From positions 3,224,001-3,288,000 of the forward strand of contig OX359190.1 of NCBI GenBank assembly GCA_947172415.1: a DNA stretch of 64,000 nucleotides. Direction: 5' to 3'. Of this stretch, positions 23,261 to 34,432 are shown one piece after another. This DNA is from Chondrosia reniformis (Eukaryota > Porifera > Demospongiae > Chondrillida > Chondrillidae). Positions within the stretch are counted from its first letter, which is position 1. Each line of letters starts with the position of its first letter. Below the pieces are notes generated by a model. It was not told the origin of the DNA. It did no database searches and saw only the letters and a list, made by a program, of their open reading frames with translations. The position numbers and the translations under genes are program-made.

Positions 23261-23334
23261 GAACATTACAACTCTAAAATTATGATTGATAATTATCACA
23301 AAGACAGTTCAAAGTTTTAAGAGTCAAACAACTG

Positions 23335-23695
23335 CTAAATGTTGATAATCCTGCTCAACTTCTGTAATCTGTTCAGTAACAGGTCTCCCTGCTTGATGGT
23401 TGCCTAATTAGAGGACAAGAAGAAGGAAACATTACATGTAGTACATTGGAAGGAGTAACCACAAAAATAAAGACTTTTAAGACTTCATAAGACTATTAGA
23501 TTTCTGAGATCTGACATTTCCTCTCAACAAAACATGGAGGACTGGAGGGTCTGCCTCATGTTAGTAGTGCTCACCTGATAGTGGTAGTTCTTCTGGTCCT
23601 GTCTGTTAGTTTCCACTACTCCAACTACTCTGTCTATTCTGCAGTTCAAACGTCCCATTGCCACAAACCTGGAGAGGTCTCTGTCCAGGAATATA
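23335..23695 (-). pseudogene. PSMD6: PSMD6/Rpn7 3' end, copy D
   Basis: The last exon (23335-23403) is open with ...GDLLLNRLQKLSRIINI and stop. The penultimate exon (23575 to about 23693) is open with [17 protein letters not shown] and [14 protein letters not shown]. Both match the C-terminus of proteasome lid subunit Rpn7. The left-hand part of the gene is absent, and the exon runs into the minisatellite at 23695. Confidence 0.8.
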
Positions 23696-24050
23696 AATAG
23701 AGGGGGAGTGGTCAAGTAAGAGGAGGTGTGGTCAAGGATAAGAGGGAAGTGGGAGTGGTCAAGTAAGAGGAGGGCGTGGTCAGGAACAAGAGGGGAAGTG
23801 GTCAAGTAAGAGGAGGGCATGGTCAAGGATAAGAGGGGAGTGGGAGTGGTCAAGTAAGAGGAGGGCGTGGTCAGGAACAAGAGGGGGAGTGGTCAAGTAA
23901 GAGGAGGGCATGGTCAAGGATAAGAGGGGAGTGGGAGTGGTCAAGTAAGAGGAGGGCGTGGTCAGGAACAAGAGGGGGAGTGTTCAAGTAAGAGGAGGGC
24001 GTGGTCGAGGACAAGAGGGGAGTGGGAGAGGTCAAGTATACAAGACACAA
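23695..24050. repeat. Expanded minisatellite at PSMD6 truncation point, copy D
   Basis: Alternating gtggtcaagtaagaggaggg and cgtggtcaggaacaagaggg units form a higher-order repeat of about 110-120 bp, present about three times. It is the longest version of the breakpoint minisatellite in the window. Confidence 0.9.
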
Positions 24051-25451
24051 ATCTAGTGGTTTCGGTATGCCACTTCTGTATGGTTAGCCTTATCACGTGC
24101 TAATCAGTTACTACTAATTTTATATATAATTGTTCCACACACTTGGCCTGTAACAAATCTAAAAGGAGCTATTGTTTATGTCAAATAATTGCCACAAACA
24201 TTTAAAAGATTCTTTGTTCAAGCCAATTTTAAACCATACAAATCACTCCAATTAATACTGTATGATGTCTCTTTACAGATGATATATAAAACAATTACAC
24301 ACTCTATAATTCTAAAAATGATGTCTCTTTACAGATGATATATAAAACAATTACACACTCTATAATTCTAAAAAACTTGTATTTTCTTCATTAAAGAACT
24401 TATGATAGCATCCTATAGAATTAACATGGACTTCTACATTGCCCTTCCCAATAATTTCATAAGTTCTTTAATCTTAGGATTTGCATACATACAGTGTACA
24501 CAGAATTTGAAATCCAAATACCGTGTGCTCAATTTCCTACAAAGTATTATTCAAATGTACTTGTGAAATGTCTACAGTACGTACAGATTAATTAAACAAA
24601 ATGTTACATCAGTTGTCATATTCCAAAATTCACACTTAAAGCAGAACTATTTGTAACATATCACTTCATTAAACAGACATTGTCCATCAAAGCGCACTAG
24701 AAAAACTATAGAGAATCATCCAACTAAATATCCACAACGTTCTGAAAAGATTGCTATAAAAGTGCAAAAAGGAAACACTTTTAACGTAATATAATAATGC
24801 AGACTATCCTGCAGACTTTATCAACGTTACGTTTAGGTTACACTAAAAGGCATATACAAGTTGCGAGTGTGAGACAAGTAGAAAGAAATGAAACAAGTTC
24901 AATCTTAAAAACGCTATAATTAAGTTTGTAAACAATATAATATAAGTTTGTAAACAATTTGCAAGCAACTTTACCTGACGGCTGCCATTTCGATCTACAT
25001 AAAATGAATAGGTTATCTCTGTGCATATTCTTCCGTCTCAATTTACATTAGATGACTGTCACGTGAGACTGTGTATTCTTGCTCATTCGAGGTTGCAATG
25101 TCTATAATACAACTGGATGTGTTAACTGCACGAAACTGATACAAAACTAGAATTATTTATAGTTTGTATATACCTAGCTATATAGACAATGATGACTCTC
25201 CTTGTCTTTACTACGCAAGTTCTAACAGGTATATAGACAATTTAAAGTTAAGTTAGTAGTTAGTTAGTATTAACACAAAAACATACGTAATTCAAAATAC
25301 TAATTATATAAAATCGATCTATACGTAAACTATATATAAAGTACCAAAATAGTAACAACTGAACTGATTACTAAAATTATATAGACAAACAACAGACAGA
25401 TAGAATAAACATTTACCAAATACAGTAACTAGCTATAGGCGAGGCCGGCAA
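24051..25451 (+). other. Conserved upstream region of TRIM-NHL copy D
   Basis: No gene is visible. The order of motifs matches 3761-5047, including the cttctgtatggttagcctta block, the acaagttgcgagtgtgagac block and a leader ending ggcgaggccggcaa. A roughly 60-bp segment is tandemly repeated at about 24260-24370 (atgatgtctctttacagatg). Promoter function is inferred from position only. Confidence 0.5.
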
Positions 25452-27623
25452 ATGGCGGAGCTTCCAGCGGTCCCACCCCTTCAGTCCAGTGAGCTTAGTC
25501 TCTCTTGTGTCGGTTGCGGAGAGGAAGTAGAAGAATTGAAATGTCTACCGTGTCTCCACTCGTTAGCTTTGTGCGAGAAGGTAGAATGTCGAGAGAAGAT
25601 TCTCCATCGCAGCGTCTCCTGCAAGATTTGCGAGGAAGTGTTCTTCTTGTCTCTCAAGGATCTTTCTGACCATCCGTTCGCTCTGAGGAAGGCTTTGAGC
25701 AACCAGTACCGGGAGGAAGGCGTCATCTGTCAGGAGGAACACGAAGAAGAGAGATCGGCCGTTAGTTTCTGCTCGACTTGCGATGCCTTCATTTGCCAGG
25801 AATGCGTCGATCTTCATAAAACTCGAAAAGTCTTCAAGAAACACGAAATGAAACCGTTGCAAGGAGTGTTTGAGCAAGGCGGTAAGAAGGTGAATTTGTT
25901 CAAATGCTCGAAACACAGTAAGAATTGCGAAGTTTACTGTCACACTTGTGAAGAAATGATTTGTCACATTTGCTCTTCTATCGAACCACATCGTTCCCAC
26001 AAAGTGTCGTACATTGACAATGAGCTGGGAGAGTCGAACAAGACCACTCTGACACAGTGCCTTTCATCCGTGAGGACTCAAAGGAAGGCAATCAGATCTG
26101 CTCTCCAAGAAGTGCAGGACAGCAAAGCTAGTCTCCAACAGCAGTCTGTGAATGCGTTAGGAGAGATTGCTGGAATGAAGAAGCATCTGTTTGCCATTGT
26201 GACAGCCCGCTGTGATGGTCTTGCTGCTGAAGTGAGGGAAGCAGAAGACAAGGGAAGAAGAGAACTTGAGAGACGCGAGAGAGAATTGAAGGTCAGTCTA
26301 AAGAAGCTTGATGCATTCCATTGCCTGTCAGAAGAGATGAGTTTGAATGGAACAACAGAAGAGCAGTTATCAATGACAAAGAAGATTGTCAGTCGCATGT
26401 CATCTCTCAGCAGCAGTATCTCAACGCCAAGAGCCTCCATCCAACCTTCTGTTGGTCTGAAGAACTGTGATCGAGAAGAAGTGGAAAAGTACATCTCATC
26501 ACTTGGAAGCATCCATCACGGTCCCCATCCACCAAACTGCACTATGGAAGGAGTGGAAGTGAAGGATAACGTCATTACCTGCAGGAGCTTTGCCAAGAAA
26601 CCTCTTCAATTTAAGGTGATGACAAGAGGCAATGAGTGCAGAGGAGGAGAGAAAGTGTTGGCTGTCCTTCGTCCTGTGACAGCAGGTGTTCCCGTGTTTG
26701 GTAAAGTAGAAGACATGAGAGATGGCACATATGAGGTGCGGTGTGCAAGCGTTCCATCAGAGAAGTGCCATCTGAGTGTGACTGTTGGAGGACATGATGT
26801 AGCAGGCATTCCAGTAGAGGTGAAAGTAGTTGGTGCTAGTGGAATTACTGCAGTCAAGCAGGAGTTCAAGCATCCATCAGGTGATATGTATTACGGTGTT
26901 GCAGTAGGTCCGGATGGTTTGCTATACTGTTCAGATAAGAGAGGACAAGTGACTATCCTAAACAGACAAGGTCAAGTTATAAGAAGCTTCAAAGTCAAGA
27001 GTGGTGGTTCGTTGTTTGGAATAGCACTAAATAGAACAGGGAATGTGATAGTTAGCGACATTGATAATGACTACATCAGTATCTACACAGCAGGTGGTAA
27101 ATTTGTAAGGCAGTTTGGAGGAAAAGGTAAAGATCAAGGTCAACTTAGTATTCCATGTGGTGTGGCAGTTAACAAGGAGGGACATATATTTGTGGTAGAG
27201 AGGGGAGGCCATTGTGTTTCTGTGTTTACAGAAGAAGGTACATTCCTGTACAAGTTTGGTCACGAAGGTGAAGCTGAAGGAGAGTTTTATTACCCTCGCT
27301 ACATTCTCATAACACCTGATGATTTGGTGCATGTCACAGATACAGGAAATCATCGCATTCAAGTGTTTCAGCAGAATGGTCAGTTTATTAGGCAGTTTGG
27401 TAATGGCATTGTGAAGAGTCCAGAAGGTATAGCAGTCACAAGTGATGGACATATAGTGGTAGCTTCATGGAGTGCTAATAAGTTCAGCATCTTCACACAA
27501 GATGGACAGTGTGTCCATGAAGTGACTGATATTGGATTGACTGGTCCTCGTAGTGTAACAGTTGATAGTGATGGACTCATTTACATAGCAGATTATTTTA
27601 ACAGTAGAGTAGTAGTATTTTGA
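25452..27623 (+). CDS. TRIM-NHL protein, copy D, intact (723 aa)
   Basis: Single-exon TRIM-NHL protein collinear with copy C: RING-like cluster, two B-boxes, coiled coil, filamin-type domain and six NHL blades, ending ...YFNSRVVVF. The linker has the CRSFAKKP variant shared with A and B, and the gene lies beside PSMD6 rather than HUS1, so it belongs to the PSMD6-linked subgroup. B-box 1 contains DLHKTRK where C has DEHKSHK. Blade residues before each GxAV strand and in the (A/S)D-x-x-N turns differ from C, whereas long stretches of the coiled coil are identical. It is open from ATG to TGA with no internal damage and is probably expressed. Ligand unknown. Confidence 0.93.
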   Translation: MAELPAVPPLQSSELSLSCVGCGEEVEELKCLPCLHSLALCEKVECREKILHRSVSCKICEEVFFLSLKDLSDHPFALRKALSNQYREEGVICQEEHEEERSAVSFCSTCDAFICQECVDLHKTRKVFKKHEMKPLQGVFEQGGKKVNLFKCSKHSKNCEVYCHTCEEMICHICSSIEPHRSHKVSYIDNELGESNKTTLTQCLSSVRTQRKAIRSALQEVQDSKASLQQQSVNALGEIAGMKKHLFAIVTARCDGLAAEVREAEDKGRRELERRERELKVSLKKLDAFHCLSEEMSLNGTTEEQLSMTKKIVSRMSSLSSSISTPRASIQPSVGLKNCDREEVEKYISSLGSIHHGPHPPNCTMEGVEVKDNVITCRSFAKKPLQFKVMTRGNECRGGEKVLAVLRPVTAGVPVFGKVEDMRDGTYEVRCASVPSEKCHLSVTVGGHDVAGIPVEVKVVGASGITAVKQEFKHPSGDMYYGVAVGPDGLLYCSDKRGQVTILNRQGQVIRSFKVKSGGSLFGIALNRTGNVIVSDIDNDYISIYTAGGKFVRQFGGKGKDQGQLSIPCGVAVNKEGHIFVVERGGHCVSVFTEEGTFLYKFGHEGEAEGEFYYPRYILITPDDLVHVTDTGNHRIQVFQQNGQFIRQFGNGIVKSPEGIAVTSDGHIVVASWSANKFSIFTQDGQCVHEVTDIGLTGPRSVTVDSDGLIYIADYFNSRVVVF

Positions 27624-27926
27624 GAACTTTTAGAGAACAAGTTTGTTAACTGTGAACAATTTATAGAGATTATTAAATAATTAGTTGTACAATGATTTAT
27701 TCAGTTTCAATTTAAAGTTATTTATGTTTATTTACAAATTATATTCAAGTGTTTTCCTTATTTGGTAACTTTGTTAAATTTAAAATAAACAAATAATAAA
27801 TTATTATTATAATAAAATTAAAATAAATGAAAGTCTTTCTACACATGAAATACTATTTAAACAATTAAAATAATAACATGTTTCATAGAAACAGTTAATG
27901 TCGACGTCATCTTTCAATATAGATAT

Positions 27927-29485
27927 TTATACAGTAGCTACGTATGTGTTGCAAATGTATAATCTAACACATTGCCATTCCAGTGTTGGTAATTGTGTCA
28001 GAGGACAAGATTGCTGCTGTCGAACGTGAGGAATGTTACATGAGTAGCAATAGACATATCCTGAGGTAGTGAGGGTGGTGGGGTTGCTATGGCAACTGTG
28101 GAACATAGGACACACATTTGCAGGAGAGAGACTCTGGACCTGTAAACACAAGAATCAGTAGTTTTAGATGGTTGCCTAGCAACCATTAAGACAATCCTAC
28201 CTGTGTGTCCCTGGGTGGGGGAGGTATGGTAAGGCAGTCACAGCCTGTCGTGTGGTGCGTCCCTCCTCCGCCATCCACCAGTCAAGGAACCTCATCACGT
28301 AGGCTACACTCAACATGGCCACAGAGAGACACCTAAAGTAGAGAGCTCTATATACTAGTAACTAGAAAGAGCAGTTGGAATTTCTAAACTGTTATTTCAG
28401 CACTCTCAAAAGTACAGCTAAACACACTCCAAAAAGCGATGGGGAATATATTCTATATATAGTAATTTATACGTGACCTCAGTCAATTATAACTTTTATT
28501 TCCCCTTCAATATACAAGAATATACAAGAATACAAGTGGTGTCTCAGCTGACGAGTGTCCCTTTACAGGACACTCAATAACAGTACTACTAGTCCCAGCT
28601 CACCTGACACTTCCTCGTACCCTCTCCCTAGTGTGACCATTCAGACACACTCCACTCATCCACAGCTCAAGGGAATAATATTTACTTTTCTCAATCAAAT
28701 AATAGAAATTAAACAACAACTTTACAACCTACACAGAATAGAGAGTAGGGTGAGGACTAGGTTGCCATGGTAACAACTTAAACTGACCTCCTCTATAAAA
28801 TGAAGAATGGGGTACATCTTCACAAACCACTTTCACTGATGTGGTACAGTCTCTCCACTGTCCTGCTGCTCACAAGACTGACAATAAATGTCCTCCATTT
28901 TCATATTGATATAAGGAAGTCCTACCTACTGAGACGGACAATGTCACTACATTTGAACTGCACAAGTTGAAAGTGTTTAATGACCAACTACAAAGAGTTG
29001 AGAGAGCAGGCGGTTCCTCAGAGGTAGGCGTGGTTGGGGGAGTGGATTCAATCTTTCTAAAATGTAAAAGTACTCCACTAACGATCCTCTTAATAACACA
29101 AAATCTAATAAACTGTCGAAAGAGACAGTTAACTGAATACTGTGCAAAGGTTGCGATATATTACGGATTATTGATGTAACATCTTCCAGTGCTATTTCGT
29201 ATTATAATTGCGAAATTGCTACATCGCACGACTCGCATGTAGCGTACATACCTTGAGTCAAAATGTTCGAAGATTCCATCAACTGCTGCTTGAACGATCT
29301 CACTGTACTGTTCGGTACTAGTAAAGTAGACCGCAGCGGTGCGACAAAGCGGAACACACTACTTTAGTGGCGAATTGAATCGGCTTTCTTAGCGCCCCTT
29401 CCAGTCCATCCTTTGCTAGTAGCTCGAAGAAGGTTGGGAGGGAGAGAGAAAGCAAGCGATTGTCGAGAGGCGTATCGTCAGCCAT
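27927..29485 (-). pseudogene. PEX12: PEX12, copy D: full exon set but disabled
   Basis: All seven exons can be placed: 29485-29363 (MADDTPLDNR... to ATK), 29307-29252 (YSEIVQAAVDGIFEHF), 29112-28989 (LLDFVLLRGSLVEYFYILER), exon 4 (about 28940-28800), exon 5 (about 28745-28610), 28332-28201 (FLDWW) and 28140-27927 (RING). The first three join in frame across short gt-ag introns of about 55-140 bp. Three lesions are seen: TGG to TGA in exon 4 (CAG TGA AAG TGG), one base missing in the PNPPPP linker, and the second RING cysteine changed to Phe (CPMF instead of CPMC). PEX12 is normally a peroxisomal membrane ubiquitin ligase subunit. A functional copy must lie elsewhere if it is needed. Confidence 0.82.
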
Positions 29486-29521
29486 TTTTATTTTGGCATT
29501 TTCCCTTCCTTCTCGGCAGCC
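29486..29521. promoter_or_regulatory. Bidirectional promoter region between PEX12 and FBXO7 starts
   Basis: Only 36 bp separate the two divergent ATGs. Both strands show AAAATGGC/GGCAGCCATG-type sequence, and the minus-strand AAAATGGCTGACG resembles a YY1 site overlapping the PEX12 start. Head-to-head pairing is visible; factor binding is inference. Transcription starts must lie inside the neighbouring coding or leader sequence. Confidence 0.5.
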
Positions 29522-31605
29522 ATGAAGATTCGGATCAAAAGTATACAAGTCAAACGAACCATTTCCTTACAAGTGGATCAGGAGGCGACTCTAAGAGAAC
29601 TGAAAAGAAACATTTTCCAGCATCTGGGAATCCCGATAGAGTAAGCTAGACGCTTATATTACCTTTTAATAGCCCATCACTTTATGTCTCTTATCTGGTA
29701 GTTCCAAACACGAATTATCACTCAATGGGAGAGATGTACTGAGTGACGAGGGAAAGTCCCCAGTCTCTCTCGGACTGGTGCACGGGGACGTGATTTGGAT
29801 GCTGGGGGACTGGACAGCAGAAAGTGAAAAGGTTGCTAGACAAGAGGAAATGGTTGAAATAGCTTCATGTTCCCAGAGTATTGCCACACCTACCAGAGAT
29901 AGGACACGCCCACTAGAACACACCCCCAAAGAGGGCAGTGTCACAGAACCACTCCCACCTGGTCCAGATCTGAGTGGTGCATGTGAAGATGGTCTCTCCG
30001 AGAGCAGCTCTATAGCAGTGCCATGTCTGTCACGCAAGGGGGAGATCCTCCAATCAGTATACAGGTCCAACCCTCCACGTAACACTGTGGAGGCCATTTT
30101 TTTCTCCCTCATGTGAAACTCTGTTACAGATGTTTTGAAGCAGATAGCAATGAAGGAAGTGTGTTACCAAGGGATTTCCCCTCAAATGGTCTGTATCAGA
30201 TGAAATACATTTACAAAGGTGTGACTGAGAGAAAGGATAAAGAAGGTGTGGATGAAGAAGGCGTGTCTCAGCAGAGGTGCAAGATAGTTTGTACTACAAT
30301 GGGCAGTACCTGTATCCTCCATGGTAAGTTAAGAGAGAGACTTGCTGAAACAGCTTGTACTTGTGTGTGTCTCTGCAGGTAAAGTGAAAGGACAAGTGTT
30401 TAGCTGTCAAGTGAAGCCAAATCAGTTTAGTGATGAGAGTGTAGCCTTTAATAAAGGTATTCTACAGACTGTAATTAATGCATTATTATTATTAGAATAA
30501 AGTGTACAGTTCCATTAATGATTTTGATTTTGAACAATAAGATTGTAGGTAGCAGATAATTATCGGAAAAACTTGAGGTAAAATGTGACGAGAGTATTCA
30601 TTCTCCTCGACCTATATCAAGACACCTACAGAATATTATCCACTTTCCCCAGTGTCGAGATGAACCAGTAATAATCTACTGTGTCTACATGTAAAATTGC
30701 ACAGTTTATCAACTTCTCTTCTCATTCTCCTTTGTGAAGATTTTCTACCAAATTTGGATATAAAATCTTGTAAAATTCAGCATAAATTGGAGAGTCTACT
30801 AGTTGAACCCCAAGGGGGCCCTAAAGGCCATCTGATCCAGTGAGTACATGATGCACTATATGATCAATGTTCTAAATGATGCCCACTACTTCTCCAAGAC
30901 TTAGGTTGGATTGTGCAAGGAACATTTTCAGGTGTTCCTATTGAACTAAAGGTACTGACATTGTTATACAGTAATCATTGTTCCAAGCAGATTTTTAAAT
31001 TGTGTAGTTTAAAGTGTTGAAGCATTTAGATTGTCAGAGTTTGGTTGCCATGGAAATGGTAAACAGAGAATTCAATCAGCTGTGCAAAGAGGACTTCTCT
31101 TGGAAAAACTTGTTAATGAGAGACTTTGGATCTCAATGTAAGTCAAATTGGTTTGAAATTAAGGGTTTTACCCACACACATAATTTTCAATGTGATAGAT
31201 GCAGTGTTAAAGTCCCAATTGGAATTTAAGACTGTAAATTGGAAGTCTGAATATACGTAAAGCTACATTTACAAAAGATTGAAATGTTGAAGAATAAATT
31301 GATTTTGTACAGAAATATGGAATTGTACAGTAACTGTTTGACACTGCCACCTGTTGCACCACCCCACCCCCCTGGGATTATAGGTAAAGATTCCATACTC
31401 CCCCCTCCCTGGTTATAATATAATTTTGTCGCTTCATTTTTATAAATAAATTTTTGCTAAAGTACTTGTTGTACATGTGTATTTAGGTGGAGAGTTTGAT
31501 CTTTTTCCTGGGACACGCCCACCAGGTGTTGGAGGAATATACTCAGATCCATTCAGTTACTTTTTTAGATCAAAGTCTCGACATTTAGGCACTTTTCACT
31601 TTTAA
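29522..31605 (+). pseudogene. FBXO7: FBXO7-like F-box protein gene (possibly disabled)
   Basis: Exons: 29522-29640 and from 29702 a ubiquitin-like domain (MKIRIKSIQVKRTISL ... HELSLNGRDVLSDEG), an acidic/Ser-rich linker, then the PI31/FBXO7 'FP' region (LPRDFPSNGLYQMKY, 30116-30323; exon 30379-30456; exon 30740-30839). The F-box (GVPIELK then KVLKHLDCQSLVAMEMVNRE, exons ending 30951 and 31008-31137) is followed by 31199-31383 and a last exon 31487-31605. The last two carry PPGIIG and GEFDLFPGTRPPG, typical of the FBXO7/PSMF1 C-terminus. FBXO7 is an SCF substrate adaptor that also binds proteasome-related partners. Two breaks are visible: ATG-TGA at 30111-30116, where two extra bases disrupt the FP domain, and an extra AC near 31255 that is absent from the decayed copy at 49350. 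The exon 5/6 phase also does not fit as read. Either this copy is decaying or these are assembly errors. Confidence 0.75.
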
Positions 31606-32740
31606 ACTTTTAACTGTATTGAAACAGTTGCAATTGCTTATAATTCATGCAAATTATAAATTACTTGCTTATAATTGTAATATCCATTCATATCCAAGTG
31701 CATGATAAAATCAAAAGTTATGACGTATATAACATGCATACTGTAAATGTAACTGTAATGCATGCGCAGTTCCAAGAGTCTGAAACTCTTTGAATATAAC
31801 AGAATGTCTCCATTATAATTGACTCCATGAGGTGTGTCATAAAGTAAACCTTACTTAACCAGGTTACACTAAAAGGCAAATACAAGTTGCGAGTGTGAGA
31901 CAAGTAAGAAAATGAAACAACTTTAATCTTAACAAAGAAATAAAGTTCCGTATTCAACTTGCAATTACATGATGGCTGCCATTTTGAACTGCACCCCTAT
32001 ATACACAAAAATGAACATATTATCTCTGTACATATTCTTCCGTGTCAATTTACATTAGATGACCGTGTGATCTTGCTCATTCGAGTGCAATTTGTAACTG
32101 GTCTATATTAAGCATGTTGACATTGATATATTACAAATACGTGAATTATTGTTTCCCTGAGCTTGAGATCTCAGAAGGATAAGACGATAATGACGTCACA
32201 TCAGAGCGATACTACAACCGGGTCAGAGCTTGTGTCGCCCCGCCAAATGTTACTATAAGAGACCGGAAAAGTGTCGGTCGATCGTCGGCCTACGGGCCAT
32301 TACTTATGTGTATACATGCATCTACATTATCTACATTATCCACATCGTCCCACTCTGTAAATCACCCTTCACCTTATGCACGTGTTAATTGAAGTCAATT
32401 GGACACGCCTCTTCAGCAACGGAAAATCGAGGTAAGCCGTCAGACCTTATCACCTCGATAAGGTCTGATAGTTCCAAATTAGTATGGCCGGCCGATTTTA
32501 GCACGTGCAACGTGAACCTGTATCAGCATTAAAGGACAATACAAGTTCGGTTAAATTAGTTCGGCGTATAGTTATCAGAAATCTTGAATGAAATGGGTTT
32601 TGGAAAAGAAATAGAAGGTACAGAGAGTGTACTATATTTTCATGTAGTTTAACTAATTCGGACACTCTAATCTTGCCTGAATAGTTTAGTATTCCTGTAT
32701 CAAAGTCTTTCTTGTATAATATATAGTGATAAGAACCAAC
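31606..32740. other. Relic of a TRIM upstream region and 5' region of the Kelch gene
   Basis: From about 31860 to 32115 the sequence matches TRIM upstream DNA (ggttacactaaaaggcaaat, ttgcgagtgtgagacaag, gatggctgccattttgaa, attagatgaccgtg), but no TRIM coding part follows. A tgacgtca motif lies near 32191, and an inverted repeat tcagaccttat / ataaggtctga spans 32440-32468 with a 7-bp loop. The Kelch gene may have adopted a TRIM-derived promoter; this is inference from position. Confidence 0.5.
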
Positions 32741-34432
32741 ATGGATAATGGCGAGGTAAAATGTGACTTTAATGGCCACTGCTCGTCTCTCCTGAACTCC
32801 TTCAAAAAGATGTCAGAGAACAGAGAATTGTGCGATGTGATACTGACCGTTGGAATGAAGCAGTTTCACGTTCACAAAGTCATACTAGCGGCCAGTAGCC
32901 CATATTTCCAAGCTATGTTTACTAGTGCACTTCAGGAGAGTGCTCAGAAAGAAATTAATTTGAAAGGAACCAATGCGGAGACTGTTGAGACCCTTATCAA
33001 CTGTGTGTATGAATCTACTCTAACTATCACTGTAGAGAATGCCACTTCAGTCCTCGCTTTAGCAGCTCAGTGGCAGATGGAGAAGGTTGTGGAAGTCTGC
33101 AGTCAATTTCTCATCAAACATCTGGACATTGAAAATTGCCTTGAAATGCTTTTTTTTGCTGATGTACATGGCTGTGATGTCCTGAAGAAAGCGACCACAG
33201 ATGTTTCAATTGTCAATTTTTCAGGTGTTTGTCAAACAGAAGCATTTGTCAATGCTCCCGTGGAAATATTGTTGGAATTTCTGAAATCAGACATTTTGGT
33301 GGTTCAGTCGGAAGAGAAGCTATTTGAAGGCCTTCTAAAGTGGTTTAATCACAGCCCTGAGCTCCGAAGAAGTGACATACTAACGATGTTAGATCTTATC
33401 AAGTTCCCCTTAATACCCTGGGAGGTCATCGAAGAGAAACTGAAACAGAATAAATTATATTCGGAGCAAAAATGTAAGAGGATGCTTACAAATGCACGTA
33501 ACTTTCAGATGCATCCTAAAAAGGGAGCAGACTACAACAGGGAAGATCCCCTATATATTCCACGTAGTTGGAGTAAGCCGATTTATGTGATTGTATACGA
33601 TTACTCTAATACCGGAAAATACTTTGTAGAACAGTATGATCCAACATTAAATCAGTGGAAAAGACTTATATCTCTTCCTACTGAAAGGCATAACTTTGAA
33701 GTGTGCACCCATCAGGGGTTACTGTATGTCATTGGTGGTAGAGATGCATTTGATGGTAGTCCTCTAAACCTTGTGGAATGCTATGATCTAAAGAGTGGTC
33801 AGTGGAGCAGGCATGCTGATATGCTGAAAAGGCGTACATCGTTTGGGGTTGGAGTAGTTGATGGATATTTGTATGCTGTTGGAGGGGATGAAGGGATTTG
33901 GGTTGTAGGGATATCTGTAGAAAGGTATGACCCAGAAAAGAATCAGTGGTCTTTTGTGGCTCCTTTGAATACCAAGCGTTATGGGTTGACCGTTGTTACA
34001 GATAACACTACTATGTATGCTGTTGGTGGGATAGGTATAGGGGGGGGATATCTGCCCAACTGCGAGGTGTACAATTCTGTCAAAAACGAATGGAGTGTCA
34101 TTGCCCCCATGAACGTTCCAAGGTGTTATGCTGGTGCTTGTATGGTAGATAGATTGCTCTATGTTTTTTGTGGGTACAAACGTGAAGATGCAGAAGTGTT
34201 CAATCCAGCTAATAAAACTTGGAAAATGATCTCAGGAATGTCCAAACCTCAAACTTTTCCAAACTGCAAGAATCTGTTAGCATATCAGGGAAATATTGTT
34301 GTCATTGACAGGTCTATCAAGGAATGTTCTAGAACTGTTCAATATTATAATTCACAAACAATGAATTGGTATATTTTGTCAGAAATTAAATCTGAACAGA
34401 AGTTTGGGGGTATACGTGCCTGCTGTCTTTAA
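32741..34432 (+). CDS. BTB-BACK-Kelch (KLHL-type) protein, single exon, 563 aa
   Basis: Predicted CUL3 substrate adaptor. The BTB domain is at about 20-125 (LCDVILTVG, FHVHKVILAASSPYFQAMFT), BACK at about 130-240 (CLEMLFFADVHGC, then the FLKSDILVVQSEEKLFEGLL part), and Kelch repeats at about 270-555 with blade signatures YVIGGRDAFDG, YAVGGDEGIW and YAVGGIGIGGG. Length and order fit KLHL proteins. The ATG at 32741 (aaccaacATGG) is used; the frame extends upstream only without a better ATG. The absence of introns next to multi-exon neighbours suggests an ancestral single-exon family or retrocopy; no poly(A) tract is obvious. The substrate is unknown. Confidence 0.93.
   Translation: MDNGEVKCDFNGHCSSLLNSFKKMSENRELCDVILTVGMKQFHVHKVILAASSPYFQAMFTSALQESAQKEINLKGTNAETVETLINCVYESTLTITVENATSVLALAAQWQMEKVVEVCSQFLIKHLDIENCLEMLFFADVHGCDVLKKATTDVSIVNFSGVCQTEAFVNAPVEILLEFLKSDILVVQSEEKLFEGLLKWFNHSPELRRSDILTMLDLIKFPLIPWEVIEEKLKQNKLYSEQKCKRMLTNARNFQMHPKKGADYNREDPLYIPRSWSKPIYVIVYDYSNTGKYFVEQYDPTLNQWKRLISLPTERHNFEVCTHQGLLYVIGGRDAFDGSPLNLVECYDLKSGQWSRHADMLKRRTSFGVGVVDGYLYAVGGDEGIWVVGISVERYDPEKNQWSFVAPLNTKRYGLTVVTDNTTMYAVGGIGIGGGYLPNCEVYNSVKNEWSVIAPMNVPRCYAGACMVDRLLYVFCGYKREDAEVFNPANKTWKMISGMSKPQTFPNCKNLLAYQGNIVVIDRSIKECSRTVQYYNSQTMNWYILSEIKSEQKFGGIRACCL

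Noticed and set aside
5168-27580. Long minus-strand open frames within TRIM copies (for example 5182-5616, 19970-20404, 26078-26512)
   Set aside because: They recur at the same place in every copy and are shadows of the + strand coding sequence; codon content follows the TRIM frame.
32726-32740. Five-codon upstream extension of the BTB-Kelch gene
   Set aside because: It would start at GTG; the ATG at 32741 has a good context and fits BTB-Kelch N-termini.
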